A stretch of DNA of 64,000 nt from Pseudaminobacter sp040049255 (GTDB taxonomy: Bacteria > Pseudomonadota > Alphaproteobacteria > Rhizobiales > Rhizobiaceae), in NCBI RefSeq assembly GCF_040049255.1, contig NZ_JBDZDR010000001.1, positions 744,001 through 808,000 on the forward strand, in the 5' to 3' direction. The notes beneath the pieces were generated by a model that saw only the letters and a program-made list of their open reading frames with translations, was not told the DNA's origin and ran no database searches. Below, piece after piece: positions 8,042 through 16,840 of the stretch (its first letter is position 1; every line of letters starts with the position of its first letter). Position numbers and translations under genes: made by a program.

Positions 8042-10050
8042 GTCAGGACCTCATGCCTGCCGAGTCTCTCGAGCAAGGCTGCGCGGGCCGCACGGCGGTT
8101 CCGGTCCACGCTGGCCACCTGCTCGGCCGGCACCTCGAATTCCTGGACGTCCCGCCAGGCGAAAATGACGAAGCCCGCGAATGCCGCCACCAGCGCGACA
8201 ATCGCGAGCCACCAGATGTACCAGACCATCGCAAAGCCGAAGACCGAGGTGAAAAACGCCGTATAGAAGCCAACCGGGCTGTTCACCGGCATGTGGATAG
8301 GCTCGTACTTCGGCTCGGGGGACAGCTGCTGGGACTCCACCGCGCGCAGCTTGATGCCCCAATAGGCCTCTTCTCCTTCGACGTCCGGCATGACGGCGAA
8401 GTTGAAGAAGGGCGGGGGCGAAGGCGTGGCCCATTCGAGGGAGCGGCCATCCCAGGGATCGCCCGTCACATCGCGAAGCTTCTCGCGGTCGCGGATGCTG
8501 ACCACCAGCTGCAGGGCCTGCGCGATCACCCCCAGAACGAGTATTCCGACGCCGATCACCGACACGTACAACCAGGGCCGCCACGCCTCGATGTTGATGT
8601 GCTGCAGGCGCCGTGTCATGCCGAGCAGCCCTAGAACATAGAGCGGCGTGAACGTGACCCAGAAGCCGATAAAGGCGAACCAGAAGGCAGCCTTGCCCCA
8701 GCCTTCATGCAGCCGGAATCCGAAGGCCTTGGGAAACCAGAACTCGAGGCCCGCAAAGATTCCGAACACCACCCCGCCGATGATGACATTATGGAAATGC
8801 GCCACCAGGAACATCGAGTTGTGGGTCACGAAGTCCGCCGGCGGTATGGCGAGCAGCACGCCGGTCAGGCCGCCGATGATGAAGGTGAAGATGAAGCCCA
8901 TGGACCACAGCATGGGAACCTCGAAGCGCACGCGGCCGCCATACATGGTAAAGATCCAGTTGTAGATCTTCACCCCGGTCCCGACCGCGATGATGCTCGA
9001 CGAGATGCCGAAGAAGGTGTTGACCGCCGGTCCCGCGCCCATGGTGAAGAAGTGGTGCAGCCACACCATCATGGAAACGATGCAGATGAACAGGGTGGCG
9101 GCGACCATGGACCGGTAGCCGAACAGCGGCTTGCCTGAGAAGGTCGAGAAGACCTCGGAGAAGATGCCGAAGGCCGGAAGGACCAGGATGTAGACCTCCG
9201 GATGCCCCCAGGCCCAGACCAGATTGACGAACATCATCGGGTTTCCGCCGGCGGTGTTCGTGAAGTAGTGCCAGCCGAGATAGCGATCCAGCGTCAGCAT
9301 CGCGAGGGTGGCGGTCAGGATCGGAAAAGTGGCGACGATCAGCAGGCATGAGGCCAGAGCGGTCCAGCAGAACACCGGCATGCGCAGATAGCTCATGCCG
9401 GGACAGCGCATCTTCAGCACCGTGGTGACGATGTTGATCCCCGTAATGAGGGTGCCGACCCCGGAAATCTGTACGGCCCACAGGTAATAGTCGACGCCGA
9501 CGCCCGGCGTGTAAGTCGTCTCGCTGAGCGGCGGGTAAGGCAGCCAGCCGGTGCGGGCGAACTCGCCGATGAACAAGGACACATTGACGAGCAGGGCGCC
9601 GCTTGCGGTCAGCCAGAAGCCGACCGAATTGAAGGTCGGGAACGCCACGTCGCGCACGCCAAGTTGCAGCGGGACCAGGAAGTTCATGAAGCCCAGCACC
9701 AGCGGCATCGCCCCGAACAAGATCATGATCGTGCCATGGGCCGTGAATATCTGGTCGTAGTGCTCCGGCGGCAGATAGCCGGGCGCATTGATGGCAACCG
9801 CCTGTTGGGTGCGCATCATGATGGCGTCGGCAAACCCCCGGATCAGCATCACGACCCCCAGCAGGCAGTACATGACGCCGATGCGTTTGTGGTCGACGCT
9901 GGTGATCCACTCGTGCCAGAGATAGGGCCACCAGCCCTTCACCGTGATCAGGACCAGAACGCCGAAGGCGATGAGAATGACGACCACGGAGGTGATCAGC
10001 GGGATCGGTTCGGAAAAGGGGATCGCTGAAAGGTCGAGCTTGCCGAACAT
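8038..10050 (-). CDS. cyoB: Cytochrome bo3 quinol oxidase subunit I
   Basis: This encodes 670 residues, the usual length for CyoB. It is a heme-copper oxidase subunit I with about 15 membrane helices. Visible motifs are FTAHGTIMILFG (low-spin heme His), WAWGHPEVYILVLP (Cu-B His and cross-linked Tyr), WLHHFFTMG (two Cu-B His) and VAHFHNVIIGG (heme ligands). It oxidises ubiquinol and reduces oxygen while pumping protons. AGGA lies 6 bases before the ATG. The gene starts two bases after the cyoA stop. Confidence 0.95.
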   Translation of the reverse strand: MFGKLDLSAIPFSEPIPLITSVVVILIAFGVLVLITVKGWWPYLWHEWITSVDHKRIGVMYCLLGVVMLIRGFADAIMMRTQQAVAINAPGYLPPEHYDQIFTAHGTIMILFGAMPLVLGFMNFLVPLQLGVRDVAFPTFNSVGFWLTASGALLVNVSLFIGEFARTGWLPYPPLSETTYTPGVGVDYYLWAVQISGVGTLITGINIVTTVLKMRCPGMSYLRMPVFCWTALASCLLIVATFPILTATLAMLTLDRYLGWHYFTNTAGGNPMMFVNLVWAWGHPEVYILVLPAFGIFSEVFSTFSGKPLFGYRSMVAATLFICIVSMMVWLHHFFTMGAGPAVNTFFGISSSIIAVGTGVKIYNWIFTMYGGRVRFEVPMLWSMGFIFTFIIGGLTGVLLAIPPADFVTHNSMFLVAHFHNVIIGGVVFGIFAGLEFWFPKAFGFRLHEGWGKAAFWFAFIGFWVTFTPLYVLGLLGMTRRLQHINIEAWRPWLYVSVIGVGILVLGVIAQALQLVVSIRDREKLRDVTGDPWDGRSLEWATPSPPPFFNFAVMPDVEGEEAYWGIKLRAVESQQLSPEPKYEPIHMPVNSPVGFYTAFFTSVFGFAMVWYIWWLAIVALVAAFAGFVIFAWRDVQEFEVPAEQVASVDRNRRAARAALLERLGRHEVLT

Positions 10051-10052
10051 GG

Positions 10053-10982
10053 TCAGTCCTTTCCGCCAGTCGATATTTCACGCCCTGCGTGCGTCGGGGC
10101 TTCGGGCTGCGGTCCCGGGCCTGGCGCTATTTCCTGGGTGGCCACGGCATGGAACAGCTGGGGATCGATCCCGCCGTAGGTCGAAGGGGGCACGCGTTGG
10201 GTCTGCTGCAGGAGTTCGGCATAGGCCGCGCGGTCGAGGACGGGGCCGGCGCCCCGGACGCTGCCCACCCAAGCCCCGAAGTCCGTGCCAGGCACGCTCT
10301 TCACCTCGAACTGCATGTCGGTGAAGCCGTCGCCGGAAAACTGAGCGGAGATGCCCCAGAGCTGCCCGGGGTCGTCGGCCTGCAGGTGCAACTGCGAGAC
10401 CATGCCTGGCATGGCGTAGATCATCGAGCCCAGCTGGGGCACGAAGAAGGCGTTGAAGACGCTCGCCGAGGTGATCGAGAAATGGACCGGAGTTGCCGCC
10501 GGAATCACCAGCTGGTTGACGGATGCGACCCCCTGCTGGGGGTAGATGAAAAGCCATTTCCAGTCGAGCGATACGACCTGCACCTCCAGCGGCGAGACTT
10601 TGGAAGGCAAGGGCCGGAACGGGTCGACCTTGTAGGTGCCGATCCAGATCAGGCCGCCGAGAAACATGATGGTCAGGGTCGGGATCGACCAGACGACTGC
10701 TTCGATCCGCCCCGAATAGGACCAGTATGGGAGGTATTCCCCGCGCGGTTTCGACGCCCGGTACTGCCAGGCTGTCCAGAAGGCCAAAAATATCGTCGGA
10801 ACGACGATGGCCAGCATGACGACCGTGGCATTGATGAGGATCGTGGCGTTATCCGCGCCGACGGGGCCGAGCGGGTCCAAAACGCCGCCGGAACAGGAGG
10901 CAAGCCCAGTGCTGAGCAGACACGGCAGCCCACCGCGGCAGGCACGGCGCAGAGCATTTTTGGGGGGCTGCAACCAACCCAT
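10053..10982 (-). CDS. cyoA: Cytochrome bo3 quinol oxidase subunit II
   Basis: This encodes 309 residues. The lipoprotein signal ends in a LASC lipobox (Cys near residue 30). Two membrane helices follow (about 48-72 and 92-113), then a cupredoxin-fold periplasmic domain with LDWKWLFIYP and the NAFFVPQLGSMIY segment. The Cu-A ligands are absent, as expected for a quinol oxidase rather than a cytochrome c oxidase. It is the first gene of cyoABCD. The ribosome-binding site is poor, so the exact start is uncertain by a few codons. Confidence 0.9.
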   Translation of the reverse strand: MGWLQPPKNALRRACRGGLPCLLSTGLASCSGGVLDPLGPVGADNATILINATVVMLAIVVPTIFLAFWTAWQYRASKPRGEYLPYWSYSGRIEAVVWSIPTLTIMFLGGLIWIGTYKVDPFRPLPSKVSPLEVQVVSLDWKWLFIYPQQGVASVNQLVIPAATPVHFSITSASVFNAFFVPQLGSMIYAMPGMVSQLHLQADDPGQLWGISAQFSGDGFTDMQFEVKSVPGTDFGAWVGSVRGAGPVLDRAAYAELLQQTQRVPPSTYGGIDPQLFHAVATQEIAPGPGPQPEAPTHAGREISTGGKD

Positions 10983-11047
10983 TCGGGAGCGCCCTTCCTA
11001 CTGCGGACCAACACTCCAAAAATTCGCCGCCTGACTTGCCGGCCCAT

Positions 11048-11275
11048 TCACCGCCGGTTGATGGCCAGATCGCTACCAGATCCGAAATGGCCCATGGCCG
11101 CGTGCGGCCACGATTTTCGACAGCGCGAGCAGAGGAAGCAGATCGGTACTTTACCATAATTGGCGCCGATCAAACCAGCCGCTTCATGGAGCCAAGCAGG
11201 TTGGCGGACGTCAAACTGCTGACGGCGGCAGGCGCCATTTCGAACGCCGGGCTGTGGTTCCACCGCGGTCGTCAT
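11048..11275 (-). CDS. Possible small protein between pch and cyo operons
   Basis: This is a 75-codon frame with an ideal AGGAG five bases before its ATG. It lies 68 bases after the aldehyde dehydrogenase stop on the same strand. The product has no recognisable domain and a CFLCSRC cysteine cluster near residue 55. It may be a real small gene, or the start of a gene cut short when the cyo and pch blocks were joined. I see nothing else between 10983 and 11343. Confidence 0.25.
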   Translation of the reverse strand: MTTAVEPQPGVRNGACRRQQFDVRQPAWLHEAAGLIGANYGKVPICFLCSRCRKSWPHAAMGHFGSGSDLAINRR

Positions 11276-11343
11276 CGTCTCTCCTGTTTCCGGCACAGGC
11301 AGAAAATTCCACTTATCCCGCTGTGCAAATTTCCCGAGCTTTC

Positions 11344-12792
11344 TCAGAACGGGTAAGGCTGATGCGGGTCTTCCACCGTGATCCAGCGAAGATCGGTGAA
11401 TTCGTCAATCGCGGCTTTCCCGCCGAAACGACCATATCCGGAATTCTTGACACCGCCGAACGGCATCTGCGCCTCGTCATGCACCGTGGGGCCGTTGATG
11501 TGGCAAATCCCCGACTGGATCTGCGCGGCAACTGCCATGGCTCGCCGAACATCACGGCTGTAGACGGAAGACGACAGCCCGTATTCCGTTTCATTGGCGA
11601 TCCGTATGGCCTCGGCCTCGTCCTTCACACGAATGATCGGCTTCACCGGCCCGAAGGATTCTTCTTCGAAGCTGCGCATTCCCGGCTTCACGTAGTCGAG
11701 CAGCGTCGCCTCGACAACCGACCCGGTGCGCGTTCCGCCAGCCACCAGCCTGGCACCCTTCCCTACCCCATCGGCGATCAGCTCTTCCATTTTCGCAGCC
11801 GCCTGGGGCGTGATGAGCGATCCGAGAACAACATGACCCCGCGGATCTCCGGCCGGTAGCTCGCTGGCCCTCGCTGCCAGCTTTTTCACGAACTCGTCGG
11901 CGATCTTCTCGTCTACTATGATCCGTTCGGTCGACATGCAGATCTGGCCCGCATTCGCAAACGCTCCAAAGATCGCTCCATTGACCGCAGCATCGATGTC
12001 GGCATCGTCGAGCACGATCATCGGCGCCTTGCCACCGAGCTCGAGCAGGGCCGGCTTGAGGTGCCGGCCGCATAGCTCGCCAATGATGCGGCCGATCCTG
12101 GTCGAGCCCGTGAAGTTCACCCGTCGCACCTCGGGCGCTGCTATCAAGGCTTCCACGACCTCGGCGGCGTCCTCCGGTGCGTTGGTGATGACGTTCACCA
12201 CCCCGTCCGGAAGACCGGCTTCAACCAGCGACCGACCAATGAGAAGATGCAGCCCGGGGCAGGCTTCCGACGCTTTCAGGATTACGGTGTTGCCGCAAGC
12301 AAGCGCCATCGCGATGGCGCGAGTGCCCAGGATGATAGGGGCGTTCCAGGGAGCAATGCCAAGGCAGACCCCCGCCGCCTGCCGCACCGCCATCGACAAG
12401 ATGCCGGGCTTGTCCGACGGAATGATTTCACCCTGGACCTGGGTCGTCATGCTGGCAGCTTCGCGCAGGATGTCCGCCGCAAGCATTGTGTTGAAGCCAG
12501 CCCAGGAGGCAGTGCCCCCCGTCTCTTCAACCATGATACGGGCAGCCTCATCGGCTTTTGACGAAAGGACGTCGGCGGCCGTCATCAGCAACCTGCGGCG
12601 TTCTCCGGGGCCAGTCCTGGACCACTCCGGAAAAGCTTCCGCCGCTGCAGCCACGGCGGCCTTCACATCGTCCAGCCCGGACGCAGGCGCACGGCTCGCG
12701 ACCTTGCCCGTGTACGGATCGAAGCGCTCATAGGTCCTGCCGGACCTGGCCGGCACGAACTCGCCACCAATAATCTGTTGAAGTTCCAACAT
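11344..12792 (-). CDS. NAD(P)-dependent aromatic aldehyde dehydrogenase (4-hydroxybenzaldehyde/vanillin type)
   Basis: This encodes 482 residues of the aldehyde dehydrogenase superfamily. Key residues are Asn150 in the PWN motif, the FTGST nucleotide loop (227-231), Glu251 in LELGGKAP and catalytic Cys285 in GQICMS. The ATG at 12792 has AAGGGAA upstream; the longer frame to 13005 has no such site. It lies directly downstream of the p-cresol methylhydroxylase genes. The most likely substrate is therefore 4-hydroxybenzaldehyde, oxidised to 4-hydroxybenzoate. This is the step done by PchA in Pseudomonas, and vanillin dehydrogenases share the same features. The function is inferred from context; the family is certain. 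Confidence 0.85.
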   Translation of the reverse strand: MLELQQIIGGEFVPARSGRTYERFDPYTGKVASRAPASGLDDVKAAVAAAAEAFPEWSRTGPGERRRLLMTAADVLSSKADEAARIMVEETGGTASWAGFNTMLAADILREAASMTTQVQGEIIPSDKPGILSMAVRQAAGVCLGIAPWNAPIILGTRAIAMALACGNTVILKASEACPGLHLLIGRSLVEAGLPDGVVNVITNAPEDAAEVVEALIAAPEVRRVNFTGSTRIGRIIGELCGRHLKPALLELGGKAPMIVLDDADIDAAVNGAIFGAFANAGQICMSTERIIVDEKIADEFVKKLAARASELPAGDPRGHVVLGSLITPQAAAKMEELIADGVGKGARLVAGGTRTGSVVEATLLDYVKPGMRSFEEESFGPVKPIIRVKDEAEAIRIANETEYGLSSSVYSRDVRRAMAVAAQIQSGICHINGPTVHDEAQMPFGGVKNSGYGRFGGKAAIDEFTDLRWITVEDPHQPYPF

Positions 12793-13011
12793 GTATCGTT
12801 CCCTTTGCGTAGTGGCCGAGACCTTCGGCATTGATGGGAGCTTCGAGGCCACCACCATTTCGAAATGTTTGCCCCATTGATCTGTTTCAACGGATCGCCC
12901 CGGGCGAGGAACTGACACGACCGTACCTCTGGCGCATCCCGCCGTGTCACACGCGGTGACAAGCTGGCGGCATGTCGCGCCGGAACGTGACCAACGCAAC
13001 CCCAAAAGGCT

Positions 13012-14577
13012 TCAGGCGACGATGCCCGATTTGCCGGGCGCGATGATGCCTTTCGGATCGAGGGCGCGTTTGAGTGTCTGGTTGACCTGGCGTTGAACCG
13101 GACCGTAACAATCTGCAACCTGATCCATGAACTCGTTGTTGGTCCGGTACACGGCGTAGCCGCGCTTGCGGAACTCCTCGATGAGTTCAGCCATGCAGGC
13201 ATGTGCGTTCTTGGTGTCTTCCTCGTCAGTCTTGTCGAAAAGCAGGTCGATGATGTGGTGCATGTCGCGCATGCCGACGATGTATTCGCCGCAATAATCG
13301 AAGCCCCATTTGTTCAGGATTTCCGTGGCCAGCTTGGTCTGGGCCAAGGTTTCGGAGCCTTTGGCGACGGTCACGGGAGCGAACCACATCGAGCCGCCGC
13401 CCCCACGCCAGCGGTATAGACCGAACTCTTGCAGGTTCATGCCACCGCGCATCAGGGCCGCACGGTAGTCGAAGGGTTCGGTGCCTGCCGCCTCTGCCTC
13501 GGTGATGATCTTGCCTTTGCCGTGCGCGTTCACGGCATCGAGCACGATCTGCCAGTTCACGTCGACCTGTTCCTTGGTGCCGTAAAGCGCCGCATAGATG
13601 TTCCAGGCGCCGAAGCCTTCTTCCTTTTTCATCTTTTCGATGGCGTCCTTCGGCATGGCGCCTGTGCCCTCGTAATATTTGGACCGCGGAAAGACAGCGG
13701 AAGCCTCGTAGAGGACGTATGCGAACACCACTGCGTTCGGGATCGTTCCGGAAATGCGCAGCGGACGCATCATGTCCACGATCGTGGCGATGTCGTCATC
13801 GTCGGGAAACTGGATGCAGAACGGCTTGTAGACCGGCGGCTTCGGCATGAGCCAGAGACCGAGCTTGGTGACGATGCCGAAATTGGACTGGGTGAAGATG
13901 CCGTCGAGATAAGGTCCGAAGCCCCATTTGAACACCTGCCAGGCATGCGTGCCCTCGACGCCGCCCATGGCGGTGCGCAGGACTTCGCCGTTGGCGAGAA
14001 CGACTTCCATCCCGCATTGCATCATGAAATGTTCGCCGTAGGGGGTGTAGCCTACCCCGCGCTCCAAGGTGTTGCCGACGGGCGAGGCGATTGCCGAAGG
14101 TGCCGGGCACGAGACCCACAGAGGTATGTTCTTCTCCTCGAGATAGTCGACCAGCTGCTGATACGTCACCCCCGGTTCGAGGAGTGCCGTGCCGAGCTCG
14201 GCATCGACCTCAAGGATCTTGTTCATGTGACGGAAGTCGATCACAACCTGGTGACGGTGGCCTTTTGCGTTTCCCGTGCCGTAGGTGCCGTAGCCGAAAT
14301 TGCGCCCCGTCGAAGTCGGCCAGACCGGAATGCCATGTTCGTCGCAGACCTTGACGATGGCCTGGACCTGCTCGGTGGTGGTGGGCTGAAGAACCGCAGA
14401 CGCCGCATATTCAGCGTCTTCCACGGGCATCATGGTCTTGTAGTAAGGGGTGAGGCGATCTTCCTCCGTCAGCACGTTGTTCTGCCCGACGATCTGCTCG
14501 AATTTCGTGATCGCCGCCAGGAAGTCATCCTTGCTCACGCCTTGCGGCACGACCGGCACTTCGCGCTCTGTGCTCAT
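13012..14577 (-). CDS. pchF: p-Cresol methylhydroxylase (4-cresol dehydrogenase), flavoprotein subunit
   Basis: This encodes 521 residues, the same length I recall for Pseudomonas PchF. The N-terminal FAD-binding (PP-loop) domain has PVWPTSTGRNFGYG (84-97). The C-terminal cap domain has GLYRWRGGGGSMWFAP (386-401). Tyr388 lies four positions from the residue numbered Tyr384 that carries covalent FAD in the Pseudomonas enzyme, so it is a candidate for the same link. The ending DPKGIIAPGKSGI is shared with vanillyl-alcohol oxidases. It hydroxylates the methyl group of p-cresol in two steps, passing electrons to the cytochrome encoded just upstream. The start overlaps pchC by four bases. Eugenol or vanillyl-alcohol activity is an alternative. 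Confidence 0.85.
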   Translation of the reverse strand: MSTEREVPVVPQGVSKDDFLAAITKFEQIVGQNNVLTEEDRLTPYYKTMMPVEDAEYAASAVLQPTTTEQVQAIVKVCDEHGIPVWPTSTGRNFGYGTYGTGNAKGHRHQVVIDFRHMNKILEVDAELGTALLEPGVTYQQLVDYLEEKNIPLWVSCPAPSAIASPVGNTLERGVGYTPYGEHFMMQCGMEVVLANGEVLRTAMGGVEGTHAWQVFKWGFGPYLDGIFTQSNFGIVTKLGLWLMPKPPVYKPFCIQFPDDDDIATIVDMMRPLRISGTIPNAVVFAYVLYEASAVFPRSKYYEGTGAMPKDAIEKMKKEEGFGAWNIYAALYGTKEQVDVNWQIVLDAVNAHGKGKIITEAEAAGTEPFDYRAALMRGGMNLQEFGLYRWRGGGGSMWFAPVTVAKGSETLAQTKLATEILNKWGFDYCGEYIVGMRDMHHIIDLLFDKTDEEDTKNAHACMAELIEEFRKRGYAVYRTNNEFMDQVADCYGPVQRQVNQTLKRALDPKGIIAPGKSGIVA

Positions 14578-14924
14578 TGGGGCGTTCCTTTTGCCTGGGC
14601 GGCGACATAGGCTGCCAGCTCGTCGAGCGTGGCATTGTCGATCATGGATTCAGTGAAGGCGGGCATCCCCGCGAAACCGTTGCGAACGAAGTATTTTATG
14701 GTGTCGGCGTCATACCCCTTGCTGAAGAATTCGGGCCCCACAGCGTCCGGTCGACCGGTATGGCAGCGCGCGCATACTTTTTCGAAGGCTTCCTGACCGG
14801 ACTTGAACATACGGCGATCGTCCAATCGCTCAGCGTTCCCATCCTGGGCGATGGCAGCAAGGCCGGACAGATTGAGCATGACCAAAGCGGCGATCGAAAC
14901 CCCGAGTTGCTTGCCAAGTGTCAT
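14574..14924 (-). CDS. pchC: p-Cresol methylhydroxylase, cytochrome c subunit
   Basis: This encodes 116 residues. A signal peptide ends near residue 26. The single heme site is CARCH (Cys51, Cys54, His55), and Met87 in GFAGMPAF is the likely sixth ligand. It is the periplasmic cytochrome partner that takes electrons from the PchF flavin. GGAG lies well placed before the ATG. It overlaps pchF by four bases, which would help produce the subunits in equal amounts. It follows the Tat-signal protein gene by 17 bases. Confidence 0.88.
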   Translation of the reverse strand: MTLGKQLGVSIAALVMLNLSGLAAIAQDGNAERLDDRRMFKSGQEAFEKVCARCHTGRPDAVGPEFFSKGYDADTIKYFVRNGFAGMPAFTESMIDNATLDELAAYVAAQAKGTPQ

Positions 14925-14941
14925 TTCGCACTCCTGTGCGG

Positions 14942-15307
14942 CTATGCGGCCTTCACAACGACGCTGTAGGACGCCCCATGGCGGACAGGATCCACTACCG
15001 CCCTGCCTGCCTCGTTCAGCGCCGCCTCAAGCAGAACTTGCGTGGCATGATCGATGTTCGCCACTATGCGCAACCCGGACGGGGAGCCGAACAAGCTTCT
15101 CATCGTCTTGTAACGTTCGAGTTGAGGGCCCGAGAGACGAATATGCCGAAGCGCCTGTTTGGCAGGCGCGATCGGCGTCTCGACACTGTCGATCGTAACG
15201 ACGGGACTGGCCGGTTGCGCGGCCACAGGACTCTTGGAGAAAACGCCCGTCGCAAGTGCGGCAGCGACACCTGTCAGGCCTTGGAGAAAGATGCGCCTTG
15301 AAACCAT
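14942..15307 (-). CDS. Tat-exported small protein of the pch operon
   Basis: This encodes 121 residues. The N-terminus SRRIFLQG carries a twin-arginine motif, followed by a hydrophobic stretch and an Ala-x-Ala cleavage region near residue 30. The mature part is only about 90 residues and has no cofactor motif that I can see. Tat export fits the periplasmic assembly of a flavocytochrome. As first gene of the operon it could be a chaperone or a structural companion of PchCF; I recall an unknown small ORF (pchX) in Pseudomonas pch clusters, but homology is not shown. AGAGGACG precedes the ATG. Confidence 0.65.
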   Translation of the reverse strand: MVSRRIFLQGLTGVAAALATGVFSKSPVAAQPASPVVTIDSVETPIAPAKQALRHIRLSGPQLERYKTMRSLFGSPSGLRIVANIDHATQVLLEAALNEAGRAVVDPVRHGASYSVVVKAA

Positions 15308-15485
15308 GGCTCGTCCTCTTGCCTGCAGTTTACAGGAGAATGCGCGAAATTAAAATTCGAAGTCTGCATCGATGCGCCATTTGCAACGGCTCTGGTTGCG
15401 CCCAGCACACGTTGAACCACCTTCGTGAAGTCGCCCGTGGCGTTGTCCGCCTTGAGGACGCTGCCACGAACCGGCCACCATTTTA

Positions 15486-15532
15486 TGACACCATTGGTGA
15501 CATGAATTGACACCGCTTGAATTTCGTGACAC
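15486..15532. promoter_or_regulatory. Operator-like TGACA repeat cluster between pch operon and tetR
   Basis: Four TGACA cores occur at 15486, 15498, 15508 and 15527. They form overlapping near-palindromes at 15486-15502 (7 of 8 pairs) and 15496-15514 (8 of 9 pairs), and the exact GTGACAC at 15526-15532. The region lies between the divergent Tat-protein gene and the tetR gene, where a TetR repressor would act on both. TTGACA at 15507-15512 could be a -35 element for tetR, but no good -10 lies at standard spacing. Confidence 0.4.
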
Positions 15533-15564
15533 ATACAGTGCCATGATTAGTGGAAGGATCATGG

Positions 15565-16170
15565 ATGTCGGACACACGCAGCTACAACAGCCCGCTCCGG
15601 GAAGGGAAAGCCAGAGAGACGCGAGAAGCGATCCTGAACGCCCTCTACCGGCTGATGAGCGCTTCGTGCATGCCGGACGAGATCAGCATGGAGGCTATCG
15701 CAACCGAAGCCGGCGTGCAGCGGCGCACGGTGTTCCGTCACTTCCCCACCAAGGATGACCTCCTGACCGCCTTCTGGCCTTGGCTGAATGAACTGATGGG
15801 CGCCTCCATCTCACCGGAAGATGTCCGGGACATCGTCAAGGGACCCCAGGAAGCCTTTCCGCGTTTCGATGCGCATGAGGCGGCCATCCGCGCCTCATTG
15901 CATTCGCGCACAGGGCGCGACATGCGCGCCGGCATGGTCGCCAGCCGCCGCCTACGCTTTGCTGGCGCGCTCGCTCCCGTTCTTTCCGAACTATCGCCCG
16001 CTGAGGCCCGGAGGGTCGAGGCGCTGGCGCACCTGCTCTATTCGGCCTCCGCCTGGGAGGTCCTGAAGGATTATGGCGGTCTCACCGGCGCTCAAGCCGG
16101 AGAGGCAGCCTCTTGGGCGCTCGATACGATCCTGTCCGCGGTCGGCTCGGGCTCATTGACGCGGACGTAA
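15565..16170 (+). CDS. TetR-family transcriptional regulator
   Basis: This encodes 201 residues. The N-terminal DNA-binding domain (about 18-65) has the TetR pattern ISMEAIATEAGVQRRTVFRHF, followed by a helical ligand domain. The ATG at 15565 sits six bases behind AAGGA; the GTG at 15550 does not. It is divergent from the pch operon and is followed 24 bases later by the cupin gene, probably in one transcript. It is the likely regulator of p-cresol breakdown, through the repeat cluster at 15486-15532, by position only. Confidence 0.85.
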   Translation: MSDTRSYNSPLREGKARETREAILNALYRLMSASCMPDEISMEAIATEAGVQRRTVFRHFPTKDDLLTAFWPWLNELMGASISPEDVRDIVKGPQEAFPRFDAHEAAIRASLHSRTGRDMRAGMVASRRLRFAGALAPVLSELSPAEARRVEALAHLLYSASAWEVLKDYGGLTGAQAGEAASWALDTILSAVGSGSLTRT

Positions 16171-16194
16171 CATCGACAGCCAAGGAGAATGGCG

Positions 16195-16647
16195 ATGAGC
16201 ATAAGCGTCACCACCATGCAGCAAGGCGAGACCCGCTGGGTCGTCGCCGACCGCATCCGCTTTCTGGGCGGTCTTGCGGGATCCAACCTTGAACTTCTCG
16301 AGGTGGAGGTTCCACCAGGTTCCGGCACACCTCCGCACAGCCACGCCTCGCCTGAACTTTTCTATGTGATCGCTGGCGAGGTCACCATCCGGCACTTCGC
16401 TGCCGGCAAGCCGCCGACGACGGTCTCGGCTGGAGCCGGAACCTCGGTGCGCATCGACAGACACGCGCCGCACAACTACATGAACGAGAGTGGCAAGCCT
16501 GCGCGCATGCTGGTGCTTATCGAACCATCGATGACCGCCTTTTTTCGGGAAATCGGAACGGCCGAGCCCCAGACCGCGCCGGATTTCGCCCGCATCGGCG
16601 CGGCCATGCAGCGCCATGGCATCGAAGCCCTGCAGATGGCTTCCTGA
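16195..16647 (+). CDS. Small cupin-domain protein
   Basis: This encodes 150 residues with one beta-barrel cupin domain. The first motif gives His48, His50 and Glu54 (PHSHASPELFYVIAGE) and the second gives a His near residue 90-93, enough for a mononuclear metal site. No catalytic subgroup can be named; such proteins include dioxygenases, isomerases and sensors. AAGGAG (16182-16187) is seven bases before the ATG at 16195 and only one before the ATG at 16189, so the later start was taken. It is co-directional with tetR and followed by a terminator at 16741. Confidence 0.8.
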   Translation: MSISVTTMQQGETRWVVADRIRFLGGLAGSNLELLEVEVPPGSGTPPHSHASPELFYVIAGEVTIRHFAAGKPPTTVSAGAGTSVRIDRHAPHNYMNESGKPARMLVLIEPSMTAFFREIGTAEPQTAPDFARIGAAMQRHGIEALQMAS

Positions 16648-16740
16648 CACACTACGCGTCCTTGCTGCCTTCAGCTGTAATCGGAGCAAGGTGTTGGCAG
16701 TCCGGAGATCGTCGAGCACCTGCCCTCGACTGATCGAAGG

Positions 16741-16768
16741 CGTCCCGCTGACCGGCGGGACGTCTTTT
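16741..16768 (+). terminator. Intrinsic terminator after the cupin gene
   Basis: An eight-base stem CGTCCCGC/GCGGGACG with a six-base loop is followed by TCTTTT. It lies between the plus-strand cupin gene and the convergent SRPBCC gene. Confidence 0.65.
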
Positions 16769-16840
16769 ACAGGCCACGGCCCGCGTGCGGCTAAGGTCGG
16801 TCCACGAGCCCTAATTCGAGCCGACGGGAAGTCGCGGCAT

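Noticed and set aside
15274..15534. 86-codon minus-strand frame extending upstream of the Tat-signal gene
   Set aside because: Runs through the operator-like repeats in a different frame from the well-supported Tat-signal gene, with no recognisable product.
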